Shown: one piece after another, positions 47,957 through 59,339 of the stretch
Position numbering within the stretch: the first letter of the stretch is position 1
Layout of the letters: each line of letters opens with the position of its first letter
Origin: Leptodontidium sp. MPI-SDFR-AT-0119
Lineage: Eukaryota > Ascomycota > Leotiomycetes > Helotiales > Leptodontidiaceae
DNA: 64,000 nt
Reading direction: 5' to 3'
NCBI GenBank assembly: GCA_020726505.1
Contig: JAHLEZ010000004.1
Coordinates: 62,001 to 126,000, forward strand
Notes under the pieces: generated by a model
Database searches by the model: none
Seen by the model: the letters and a program-made list of their open reading frames with translations, nothing else
Told to the model about the DNA's origin: nothing
Translations under genes and position numbers: made by a program

Positions 47957-49204
47957 ATGGCCACCGAAGCGGCAGTGCGACACCGCATCCTCTCCTCCGC
48001 ATCCGAAAACTCAGAGCTTCTCGTAAAGCTAGCCCAAACCAGCGAAGCACCTAGTATCCTGCAAGCCCACCTACTCCACGTCTCCCGACTCGAAGAATCT
48101 CTGAAAGACCAAACCACATCTCTCACCAACCTCAAAGCGCAGGTCGACGCCAAGTTCAAAACGCACAAGAATTTCCGCGATTCCACAACCCGTCGCTTTT
48201 TCTATCGCGCCACGAAAATGCAGTCCAAGTTCGAGAAGAAAGCCATGAAAGAAGAGAGGGAGTATTTCACAGCGCTGGGAGCGCAGAGTAAAGCGGAAGA
48301 GAGAAGGGCGATATTGCAAGCTGACTATGACGCCGCGGTTAGAGCGAAGGAGCCGCTTGAAACTGCCACCAAAGAACATGGAAGTGTACATGAACGGATC
48401 GATGAGTTGTACGAAAAGTTGTTTGGGGGTCCCACTCCTGGATTTGGGGACGAGGATGAGCACGAGAATTGGTTCTATGGGGCAAGAGGCAGAAACGAGG
48501 AGATTAAAAGAGGAATTTTGGCTGCGAGACGAGCAAATGCTGTGTTAAGCGTGGCGCAGAGGTATTTGAAGCGTGGACAGAATAATTTGAAGACTGCGCA
48601 GTGGCAGGTGGAAGAGAGTTTTTTGTTTCTGGATAATGCATTGAACTCGCTTCATCGGACGAATGAGGCTTTGAGATTGGCCGTGGAGGCTGTGAGGAAA
48701 GCGGATGAGCATCTTGCTCCGCTTTCGAGAGATAAGGAACTGGCTCGGCAGATGCTTCTTGCGCATTTTGAGGCGGCAAAGATACAAGTCGAGAGATCGT
48801 ATTCAAGAGAGAGCATTCTTGGTGCTGTGGCCGCCTCACAAGAAAGCTTGATGGAAGCGGAAGGGAGGCTGAATGAGATGACTCAGTATACCAAAGACAG
48901 AGAACAAACAGGGCTTTCGGATATCAGAGTTACGGCGAGGCAGTTGGAGGATGCGAGACAGGAGCTTCAGCAGATTAGACAGGGAGTATTTGAGAGGGTT
49001 GCGGGATTCGGAGAGGCGGCGCCGGCGTACAATGAGTGTTGTGATCGGGCGGATAGTTTTTGCGTTGTTGTTGATCAGGGGACACATGAGCATGTGAATG
49101 TGGTTGAAGAGCTACCTGAATTGTCGGTCAGTAGTGAACAGAGTGCGCCACCGGGATACGATTATCAGCGCGCTGGCAGTACTAGTCCCTCCAGCTGCTG
49201 TTAG
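47957..49204 (+). CDS. Long coiled-coil protein of unknown function
   Basis: An intron-free frame of 415 aa. Nearly the whole chain from residue 15 to 350 is helical with Glu/Lys/Arg/Ala-rich heptads (LEESLKDQTTSLTNLKAQ, KKAMKEEREYF, EERRAILQADYDAAVRAKEP). A short loop GGPTPGFGDEDEHENWFYGARG (about 156-177) splits it. The shape recalls BAR-like or septin-associated fungal coiled-coil proteins, known as a family of uncharacterised basidio-/ascomycete proteins. The C-terminus ends SPSSCC, a possible double-palmitoyl or prenyl site for membrane attachment. No signal peptide. Function unknown. Confidence 0.8.
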   Translation: MATEAAVRHRILSSASENSELLVKLAQTSEAPSILQAHLLHVSRLEESLKDQTTSLTNLKAQVDAKFKTHKNFRDSTTRRFFYRATKMQSKFEKKAMKEEREYFTALGAQSKAEERRAILQADYDAAVRAKEPLETATKEHGSVHERIDELYEKLFGGPTPGFGDEDEHENWFYGARGRNEEIKRGILAARRANAVLSVAQRYLKRGQNNLKTAQWQVEESFLFLDNALNSLHRTNEALRLAVEAVRKADEHLAPLSRDKELARQMLLAHFEAAKIQVERSYSRESILGAVAASQESLMEAEGRLNEMTQYTKDREQTGLSDIRVTARQLEDARQELQQIRQGVFERVAGFGEAAPAYNECCDRADSFCVVVDQGTHEHVNVVEELPELSVSSEQSAPPGYDYQRAGSTSPSSCC

Positions 49205-49684
49205 AGAAGATGCAGATGCCAAGGGACTAGACCGGGTGGTCAAGGAATGGCTGCTCCCTGGATATGAAGAGTGTTGATCGTCTTGCTGATATAAATACCT
49301 CCCTCAAAAAACTATAAATTTCGTTCGTGCGAGTTGCTGAGATTCTGTGACATGCATTATCAAATGAAACCCTGCAAGACTTTTGACACACCGACAGCCC
49401 ATTGATAAACATAAGCACTAAGTTCTGTGCTAGTCAGTAATAGAGATGTTTCTGTCCGCCCAAATATGGGGCTACTCGCGGTTTCACTGCAACCCTTGAG
49501 CCATCAGTGTTTAGAAGCATGAATTAGGGAATAATATACAGGAGGTTTTTGGCCTACGCATACAGCGATCTGGAATCACTAAATTCTAGAAATCAATCAA
49601 CTCATTACGTGAAGCACAAGATCCACAGTCTATATCTTTCTTTCGCAGCTAGTCCTCCAATGCCTGCAACCGCTCACCGCTAAT
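49205..49684. other. Convergent intergenic region
   Basis: About 480 bp between convergent 3' ends. No gene is seen. Confidence 0.5.
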
Positions 49685-50351
49685 CTAAACAATCAGAACA
49701 GCTACACTCCCAGCAACAGCAGCAACCCCCACCACAACCGCGCTCTTCAATCCTTTCTTTACACTCTTCCCGCCGCTTTCCTTTGTAACGGTCTCGGTCG
49801 CAGCGACAGTCCCTGCGCTCTTTGTCTCCGTTGCAACAGGTACGCTTCCATCACCCTTAGCCAAGGCAGCCTGGCCGAAATTCACAGCAAAACGCTCACA
49901 CCACAACCCCACAGTCACGAAATCAGCTGAGGTCTTGCCGTTATTGAGGGCGATTTCGAGGGTTGGCGATTCGGCTTCCTTTGTTACTTGCGTGTTGGAG
50001 ATTCGGAATCCGTCTTTGAGGGCAGCTGTTTCAGAGCCCCACCAATAGAGTGCTGGCGCACCTGGTAGGTGTTAGACTAGTTCTATGTTTGTAGGATATA
50101 GGCACTGAGAAGAGACTGAGAATTGAGGAGGCGAGAGGAGACGTACTAGCTTCCTTCAGAGTATACTCAGAGATTGTGAGAGTGGTTGGTGAAGTCACAG
50201 TCACGACTCCACCAAGTCCAGCGTCGAGAGAGGATAACTTTCCACTCCAGCCCAAATGCTGGGTGGCTGCGTCTTCTGCTGCTACTGCCTGGGAGACCAC
50301 AGCTACGAATGAGACGGCGAGAAGGAAGAGAGTGTTCATGGTGAAATGCAT
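49685..50351 (-). CDS. Secreted DM13-like GPI-anchored protein
   Basis: Two exons, 50351-50147 and 50061-49685, join in phase to give 193 aa. A signal peptide (MNTLFLLAVSFVAVVSQAVA, after four extra residues) is followed by a DM13-like domain: KLSSLDAGLGGVVTVTSPTT, LTISEYTLKEAS and APALYWWGSETAALKDGFRI. The core aromatic APALYWW and the DGFRI end are the conserved marks. DM13 domains have been proposed to take part in redox or cell-surface reactions. The single Cys (LWCERF) suits that idea only weakly. A Thr/Lys-rich spacer and a hydrophobic tail (VVVGVAAVAGSVAVLIV) suggest GPI anchoring. The intron GTACGT...CCAG splits the domain. Confidence 0.78.
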
Positions 50352-51571
50352 TTTGTTGTTGTTGGGTGTAGCTTCTGGAAACAAATGCAAAAATGAGATG
50401 ATCGAGTATGAAAGTAAGTGGCTTGCTGTTTGAAGACTAAAGTATTGTTTGAGGAGTTTTTGGGGGGTTGGACTGTGAATTGTTATGACGGTGATGATGA
50501 TAATGAGAATTTAACGCGGACGAGATGCAAAGCATATATACCTAAATTTTCGAATCATAAACCGCTTCCTTCGAACATTAGAACTCATGCCACACACTGG
50601 AAGAATGAAACCTCCCCTGAACCCAACACACACGCGATTTGCGTTGAGCAGCCCCAAACGCTGATCGAATCAAGAAAGTGATTAGGAAACATTTCCCTCC
50701 CGTGATAATCAAATCAAGAAAATAATTACTCAACATTGTTCTCCCAAGATTAGCATAGCAAATAGCTCAAATCCTGAATTCTCATTGCCCTACCTTGAGT
50801 TCTCGCTCAAGCCAAATGTTGCTTTGACCGAAAATGATTCCACATTAGATTTTCAGGCTTAAACACACTAAGCCACCTCAACGACCCGCACGCTGGGATT
50901 TTACGACCGATTATTGCTAATAACTCGACTTTTTTGGAATATTATTTTATATAACTTAATAGCCAAATTGTAATACCACCTTATATAACGTGATGTAAAC
51001 TTATACATAATAATATAATTAAAAGTTTATAAAATAATTAATTCATAAATTTATATTATTTATGCTTTTTATATAATAATAGATTTATTTCGTTTTAATA
51101 TTAACCTTAACTCGCTTTTAATAACGCTAAACCGCTTCGCAAACCTTGGATTTTATCTTCTTGATTAAGAGCTTAATATTAATCTTATTTTTTATACTTC
51201 TTAAGAAAAACTTACTTCTCTTAAAATCAGCGCAAGTATTATAATTATATTTAAAAGCTACACGAAATAAGAATTGTAAAGTTATTAGATGTATTATAAA
51301 ATCTAACTTCGCATAAATATTAAGTTATTTACGAGATTATAATTTGCTAATTAACCGATCGCGATTATTATATATCTTTTTGCTCAGAAAAGATTATAAT
51401 AAATACATTATAATTTCTAAAGGGTACGCAATAAGCTTTACTTATAATTTATTTAAGGAGAAATAAAGTGTTAAAGACTTAAATTCATTATTAATATAAT
51501 AAAATGAAATAAAAAATATATATCATACAATATTAAGATTATTAGTATTCGTATGATTAATTCTGAGAATA
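50352..51571. other. Promoter side of DM13 gene grading into AT-rich repeat
   Basis: Up to about 50900 composition is normal. From there the sequence becomes TA-rich with stops in all frames, as in RIP-mutated repeats. No gene is seen. Confidence 0.55.
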
Positions 51572-51576
51572 CTTTT

Positions 51577-51825
51577 TGTGACGCTTGCCCTAGAAAGACG
51601 GCAATCACGTGTAACTGACGCCTCACATATCAACACAAGAGACATATAACGATACCAAGCATTAACTTAAAATCTATAACTATAAAAGAAAGAAGGTAAG
51701 GAAAGAATAAGTTTATATATAAGAGGTTAGTATACTTAGCACTATAGTAATCTCGGTACGTCCCGATCGGGCAGCACTAAGTAGAGCCGGTAGAAATAAG
51801 GCTCTAAACAACGACAATCGTTACA
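51577..51825. repeat. Left LTR of the Gypsy element
   Basis: 249 bp, starts TGTGACGC, ends GTTACA. Directly preceded by the CTTTT target duplication. This is the 3' LTR in coding sense (minus strand). Contains TTTATATATAAGAGG as a likely promoter core. Confidence 0.92.
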
Positions 51826-51841
51826 CTACCCCCCCCTCCGG
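51826..51841 (-). other. Polypurine tract of the Gypsy element
   Basis: C-rich on plus strand (CTACCCCCCCCTCCGG-type), giving a purine run on the minus strand directly next to the 3' LTR. It fixes the element's orientation. Confidence 0.7.
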
Positions 51842-54800
51842 AAAAAGCTCGTCCTCGAGCGTTAGTTTATCTCCTTATTACTATCGAGGTCGTCGTAGTT
51901 GTTAACACTATCTTCCTATACTTTAATCTATTTAAGTAACTTAATAGGGAGTCCTACTTACTCGGGGTGACTAAGGTAGAAGTCCCTGACTTTGTGCGGA
52001 GCGTACTTGAAGTTAAAAGCGTCGTACTAGTCTAAATCAACGTCTTAATTAAGCCAAGTAACATAGTAAAATAAAGTTTTGCCCTTCTTAGGGCAGGCAA
52101 ATACTTCTTTTAGTTCTTACTCGTCGTTACTTATAATATTAATCGGCGGGGGGGGCATCTTATACTTGGCCTAATAAGGGATTATTAAGGTCCCGGCGAA
52201 GCTTATTAACTAGAAAGACGTTGTGGACCTTTATACTCGCTAGTAACTCTAGGCGGTATAAGTGTCCTACCTTCTCGAGTACTTTAAATAGTCTATTAGT
52301 TAGTATATTTAACTTCTTAAATAGACAGAGTGTCTTAAAGTAGCGTATGTCGAGCTAAACTAGGCTATCTTTATTAAAGTCGACATCGCGGCGAGAGGCG
52401 TTATAGGAACTAGCCATCTTGGCTTAGACTATAATAAGGTTTGACCGAGCTATGTCTTATACTTTCTTATAGCGTTAAGTATAGTTAATGGCTTATTAAG
52501 TGTTTAACTTATTAGCGGGGGTAACTAAGTCTAGTAAGTCAATTTTCTAGTCCTAATCCGTGCGTAGTGTATATCTATAAACTACTTTAAATGGAGAGAG
52601 TCCCCCTAGGGAATCGTGTAGGAGGGACATTTAGGCGTAGTCTATAATAAGGAGGTACTCTAACTAATTGTCTTAGTAATACGTAATAAAAGGTCAGAGT
52701 CGTTTTTATAAGTATTAGTTATACACTTTAGTCTAGCCGTTTATCTACGGGTGGTTAGTAACGGATAACTGTCTCTTAGTTCCGAGGATCTTACCTAAGG
52801 CGGTCTAAAACCTAAATACAAACTAGGGACCTTTATTAGAAGTGATAGTCAATAGGGCTCTAAAGTAGTGATATACATAGTAAATATACATAATAGCTAA
52901 CTTCCGAGCATCTGTCGTCTTTTAATAAGGGATACTAATAGCTTGTTTACTAAATCTATTAATAAAGACGAGGACGTTATTAAATCTATGTTTGTCCTTA
53001 GTAAAGGAGTAGTAGTTTACTATAATATATTCTTATAATCTAGACGGAACGAGGAGAAAATAAAGGAATCTAAGCTTTTTATCTTAAGGAACTTAAATTC
53101 GTTAGTATATATAATAGTTACGGTAGTATTATTAAACTATAGACGTGATTCCATGCCACTAATACTAAGAAGAAAGCAATTAGATCGTCTTCTTAATACT
53201 AGGGTACACTATAGTGACTCGATTATAGACCTCTCGTATAAGGAGGGTTTAAAGGTAATTAATATCGGGGACTAAGAGGCGGCCGTCGTGGAGTAAGAGG
53301 TTATCCTCTAGGTTAAGTTTACTTAGAGAGTCTAATATAACTTGTTTATATAGAGCCTATAAGAAAGGAGTAATGCGATTAGCCTCTAAGATTTACTATA
53401 TAATAGAGAATATTAGTGTAAGGGCAGCGAGCTTAACGTCGGCTACTAGCGCGTTAGTGTCATTAGGCGGCCGTAACTTTATAAACAGTAAGCTAAAGTC
53501 GACTTAGTCTTAGCGTAAGAGTTATTAAAGGCGTTAAGTCTTTTTCGTAGAGTTCTATTAATTTAACTCGTCTAGTTTACGAGAAAGTGCGTCTACTAAG
53601 GGGTTATAGATTCTAAGGCGGTATATAATTATGAAATTATAGTCTATTAAAAACTCTACCTATTGTACTTGTTTAATATTTAATTACTTGGAAGTTATAA
53701 AGTATTCTAAGGCCTTATAGTCTGTCACGACACGGACTTGGTGGGGGGCTCTTGCTAACTTAACACACTAGTGCCTAAAGGATCTAATAATAGCTAGTAT
53801 TTCTTTGTCGTATATTACGTAATTAAGCTTAGTAAGTAGTATAGTCTTTAAAAAGAAAGTAACAGGGAACTAGTCGTCGTTATATTATTAAGAAAAGACT
53901 TTAATTATAATACTATTACTAGTATCTGTCTCTAAGAGGTAGGGTAAATCCTGTCGGTAGTGTCTTAAGAGAGGCGCGGACGTGAGAGTATGTTTTAAGA
54001 GGTCGAAGGCGTCTTCGCACTTTATAATAAAGCGGAAAGGAACGTTATTCTTAGTTAATTAAATAAGAGGTTTCGCTATAATACTATAGTCGCAGATAAA
54101 TCTTTAATAGAAGTTATAAAAACTAAGGAAGGACTATACACTTTTAACAGAACTAAAGTAAGCCTACTCACAAACGACAGAGACCTTCTCAGGATTAACT
54201 TCTAGGCTAAAAGTTAATATAATAAATCTTAGGTACTTAGTTTATATTACTCTAAACTTACACTTCTTTAAGTCGGCTTATAGCCTAGTGTCGTTAAGGC
54301 GTTAAAGCACTTTTCTAACGTGGAGCTAGTGTTATAAGAAGTCCTTAGAGTATATAAGAATATCGTTTAAGTACGTTATATAGAAATTATCAAGGTAATC
54401 GAAGAGAATATCGTTTATATAGCGCTAGTAAGTAATAAGGCCATTAGTCAGGCTAAATAAAAGAACTTTACACTTATATACGCCGTACCTTGTGCGGAAG
54501 GTAGTATACTCTTTTAATATTAAGTCTATTTAGATTTAGTAAAAGGCTTAACGAATATTTAATTTAGTAAAGATACAAACATTAGCTATATAAGTTAAGG
54601 TCTTATTAATTAGAAGTAAGGGGTATCGGTTCTTCCGAGTAAGAGAATTTAATACCCGAAAGTCAATATATAACCGCAGGGAGCTATTTGGCTTCTTAAT
54701 AAAGAGAATAGGGGCAGCGAATAGTACTTAAGACGACTTAATAAATCCTTTGTCTAAGTTATCCGTAATATATTCCTTAATAGCCTTAAGTTCTTCAGTC

Positions 54801-57800
54801 GATATCTTATATAATAGCAAATACTTAAGTGCTTTCTCACCCTCTTTTTTTAGCTTAATTTTGTAATTGTACGAGCGGTGGGGGGGGAGAATATTACTTT
54901 TTACCTTAGAGAATACGTGAGTCTAATTAGCGTATTCTAGGGGAATTATTAACTTAGCGTTTAGCTCTTAAATAAAGAGTGCAAACTACATAACTAACTA
55001 GCGACGGTAAGTGAGTTCGATAGTTAGGGCTAATATAGCAGCGGCTTTTTCTCGCTCTTAGTTTCTTTAATTAATTAGAATATTAATCTCTTAAAGAGTT
55101 ACTACGAATATCTTATCTTTAGACTTTCGTTTTATTAATATATAAAACACTACGGCGCTAATCAAGAAGATCTTAATAATTAAACGTCGACGAGCTTTCC
55201 CACGTCACTTTATAATTAGTAACTTATCTCGTAATTAAAGAGAAGAAGTTAAGGAAGGAGAAGCTTTTATAGTCGAGTCGTGTACGAGAGAGAGCTGTAT
55301 TTATATCTTCCGAAGTAAATTGGCGTAGTCCTTAATATATATTCTGCGCGTAAAAGAAGCGAATTAAAGGGAGTTAATCTAATCTTAAGGGTATAAAAGC
55401 TCGGCGGTTCCGCTCTTTAGCTTAGTAACTTTTATTCGGGCTAATTTAGTTAGGATATATATATTATCTAGTCGTGGGGACTATTATATATATTAACTAG
55501 GCTAGTTATTTAATATACTTCTTAGCTAAGGTAAAGGACTATTAGTAGCGAAGTGCGCGCCCTTTCTAGGCTTTATTACATGTCGCACTTATTAATGTGA
55601 GAGCTTTACGGTACACGGAGGGTTAGTAACAGAGGTAGGTTTAATAGTAGTACTAGTATCAGGGATTAACTAAGGGCGATATTATACACCTAAAAGGCGC
55701 GGATTTAAGTATTTCTGACTCTTAGAGATTAATATAAAATTTATTATTAGCGTAGCTTCTCTAATTAACATAATAGCGCGGTCACTTTTAAAGGCTACTA
55801 TATGTTTCGAAACGAAGTATTTATTAGAAGATGTAGTAAGAGAAAAAAGTAAGGAATACGTAAGGGGTTTTATACTTAAAACAAGAAGGAAAGAAGAAGT
55901 AGACGAAGTATTAGGTATTAAAGAGATAAGGGGGTAAAGTTCTTTTACTAGCGCCGTGGGCTCGATTCCGGGGGGGTATAAATTCTCGACTTTACACTTC
56001 TAATACGACTATAGTAGGTTTCCCTGATTTTCCTTTCTACGACTTACGGTAGTTCCGTGGTTAGAGATTGGCTATAAGTGTAGGCTCGACAACTGTGTAT
56101 CCGTAGAATTAATATCTTTAGTATCTGATATAATTCGACTATACTACGCGGGATGCCGGGTTTGATTTTTTATTAATATAATCGCTGGTTTTCTAGACTT
56201 AATAATAGTCGAGGGATTAATAGTAATAAGTTCCGAGGTTATTAAGAAAGTAAGGGAGTAACTAGCGTGTATATCGAAATTTGACTTAGCGCGCCGGCTA
56301 AAATTAACTATAGAATCGTCTTGTAGCGGGCTATTATAATTATTATAACACAAAGTCGTAGACTTTAAGTAAATAGTAAGTCTAAATATTCTATAAGTTC
56401 TTACTTCGGTAGTTACTAATTCTAATAGAGTTTCCAAGGTATTTATACTTGGCGCGGGAGGTAAAGGTGAGTTAACTATTAAAGTCGACTTTATAAATTA
56501 AGTATTATAGTAGCTCCAAAATTCACGTAACTTAACGTCTTTACACTCGGCGTCGCGCTAGTGGCGTTAGTAAATCTTATATACACGTAAGTCTCGGACC
56601 TTAATTAGTTTATTATAATTTATTATTAAGGGGTAGTCCGATAACTAAATAAACCGTCGTTTAGCGGCATCTAAGAGTACTTCGTGATACTTTAGCTATA
56701 ACCTTTTAATAATTACTCTATAGTTTCCTAAGTAAGTAATTAAAAAAGGAGTGAATAATTATAAACGCTTGTCGACTATCAAATTCAACGTAGTGTAGTA
56801 ACTAATAGTCTAGCTAGCTCGACTATCAAATCCTTTAATAAGGACAAGTGAAGGTAGTAAGTGAATTAAAGGTTTTAAGAAGAAAAAAAGAGACTTTAAA
56901 AGAGAGTAATTAATAAAACAATAACTATTAACTTCGGAATCAAGAAGTACAGGCAACTTATACGTAAGTCTATTCTTAGAGAGAGCGATACAGGTAGTGA
57001 GTACTAGTTCGCTAAGAAGCTTCGTAAAGTCAAGATGTCGTATATCTCGTATTATGCCTAAGAAGGAGCCTTTTCTTAAATTAAGTCTTTTACTTGTAGA
57101 GTAAGTTCCTCTATTAACAAGTTGTCGTCATTTGTAGCTTAGTTATTAGACATAGGACCACCGTCGTTAGCGCCTAGCTCTATCTTATTAACATAAGAGG
57201 TATAACTACGACTAGGGGGCCGTTAAGCGAAATGCCGTAAGGCATTCGTTAGTATTTAAGCACAAGGTATATCGGCTCGTATAAAGATTTATTAACTTAA
57301 GGGCTAACTAGTCTCTCGTCTTTAGGACAAAGAAGTAATAAAAGCTTAAAGTGACTTTCCTATAGTCCTTAAGGAGATATTAACTTAAGATTAAGGGTAA
57401 GAATTTATACTTATTACTAAGGGGCTAAAGCGATTAGCATAAATAGTGTTTTCTACGATTTGTCCTTAGTCTTTAGCTTAGACTACTTTTATATACTCTT
57501 CTAAAGTTCTAGCTCTCTAATACTCATAGAATAGTTACTTGTGTAGGCGGGATGGGAGCTTGTCCTATAAGTCTATTTTAAGGATTAACTTATTAATTAC
57601 GCCGCCTTAACTAATAAGAATTTTAAACTATTAATAAAAGTCCTAAAAGGTTTATTTTACGACTTTCATCTTTAACGTAGAGTAAAGGTTACGCGCTATT
57701 TATTACTTATAGGGGTTAGTTAAGAATTTAACTACTTAGTCAATTAGGTTAAGCGTATCCGCTAGGTTTCCGTCTTCGTTAAGCGTCGGGGACAAAAAGA

Positions 57801-58790
57801 AGGGTTCTAAGAACGTGCGAGCTATTTCTTTTATTTATATAAGTAACTAGTCCTTCTAATAGTCGTCGTCGACGAAGTATTCGTCGTACCGGCGCAGGGC
57901 GTTTTAGACTTAGACTTCCCATAAACGTGGACTATAATCGACGCCGTTTAAAAGCTTATTATTTAAGTTAGGAATCTTCTCGATTCGTGAGGCCGTAGAC
58001 ATTTAAGACAACCTAAGGAAAGAGGGGGAACAATAACGTAGAATATAAGGAGGTTAGTAGCCGTTATTACTATCGTCGTCTAGTAGTTTACTAAAATTAA
58101 GAGCACTTTATACCTTACCTTTGCCTTTGTTTAGCTCGGGGGCAAGAGTTTTCTCAATTAAAGGATAAAGGGGTGTGTCCCCTTCTTAGAAAGTTATAAA
58201 TCTTAGGGCAAGTCTACGTAGTAAAGGCTTATTAGTCGTCTATCGTTATTATTAAAGAGACAGCTTTAACCGCTGGTTCTTTATACGACTCTTCGCGAGC
58301 TGCTTTTCTAAGATACAAAGTCGGCTTTCTTATAGTGTCTCTCTTATATATGTCCTTGTAAGCTTTATATTACTCCCTGGCGTATTAGTAGAAGTATTAA
58401 CTATAAGATTATTAGTATCGGGAGAGTTAAGTAAGGGGACAGAAAAAGAGGTAAACGATATATTAACGTCGTTTATAGCGGGTCGCTTTATTAAAGGAGA
58501 GACGACTTTCGGCTTAAGTTAGCGAGTTAAAGGGAAAGGTCTAACGAAGAGGGGGTTTCGACTTCGTCATATAAAGGTAAAAGTCGGGGAGGAGAATAAG
58601 GGTAATAGTAACGAAGTAAATATTAACTTCGCTATTAGTAAGGGTTTTGGTACTATTATTCGTTAAGTTACAAAGCTTAATATAAGCCTTTTTTATATTT
58701 GAGCTTTTAGGTCGTAACTACTTACAGGAGAATTAGGAGGCGAGGGATATTTATTGTCTTCTTAAACGTAAAAAAAAGAGTTATAAATAA

Positions 58791-59039
58791 TGTAACACTT
58801 GCCCTAAAAAGACGGCAATTACGTGTAACTAACGCCTTATATATTAATATAAGAGACATATAACGATACTAAGTATTAACTTAGAATCTACAACTATAAA
58901 GAAAAGAAGGTAAGGAAAGAATAAGTTTATATATAAGAGGTTAGTATACTTAGTACTATAGTAATCTCAGTACGTCCTGATCGGGCAACACTAAGTAGAG
59001 CCGGTAGAAATGAGGCTCTAGACAGCGACAGTCGTCACA
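58791..59039. repeat. Right LTR of the Gypsy element
   Basis: 249 bp, starts TGTAACAC, ends GTCACA, followed by CTTTT. Same length as the left LTR and alignable without gaps in the parts compared. The 5' LTR in coding sense. Confidence 0.92.
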
Positions 59040-59339
59040 CTTTTTACTCGCAATTATTATTATTTAATTTGCTGAGAGAAATATTTGGGAATTAGTTACT
59101 TTCTTTTAAAAGCTTTTATACGTGGTTATAACAATTACTTATTATAATATTATTAACGATTATAAAAACTATATGAATATTTATATACGTACGATTAAAA
59201 TTAATAATATTACCTTAGGGTTCCTTAATATAATATATGGAGTAAATTCGCTTAAAGGAAATAAAGTAAGTTCGAATACAAAAAAATAAAATAAAATAAA
59301 AAAGGGTAAGAAATATACTAAAAAAGTTACGGAAACCTT

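Larger units (their letters stand above)
51572..59044 (-). mobile_element. Complete Ty3/Gypsy LTR retrotransposon, RIP-degraded
   Basis: Two 249-bp LTRs (51577-51825 and 58791-59039) start TG and end CA and are flanked by the same 5-bp target repeat CTTTT (51572-51576, 59040-59044). Coding direction is minus: the G-rich polypurine tract lies next to the left LTR (minus strand CCGGAGGGGGGGTAG, 51826-51840). On the minus strand, reverse transcriptase traces are seen near 54350-54720 (a RTRYG motif and a YLDD-like box mutated to YLND at about 54370), and RNase H traces near 53640-53740 (TDYKALEYF). Stops are frequent in every frame. All LTR-to-LTR differences in the stretches compared are C/T or G/A, as RIP produces. 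No intact gag or pol frame remains, so it is not autonomous. Confidence 0.9.

Noticed and set aside
56144..56437. 97-codon frame inside the Gypsy element
   Set aside because: Falls within degraded element sequence; chance open stretch.
51000..59000. CRISPR-like or tandem arrays in AT-rich DNA
   Set aside because: No regularly spaced repeats; the text is explained by a RIP-mutated retrotransposon. CRISPR is not expected in a fungus.
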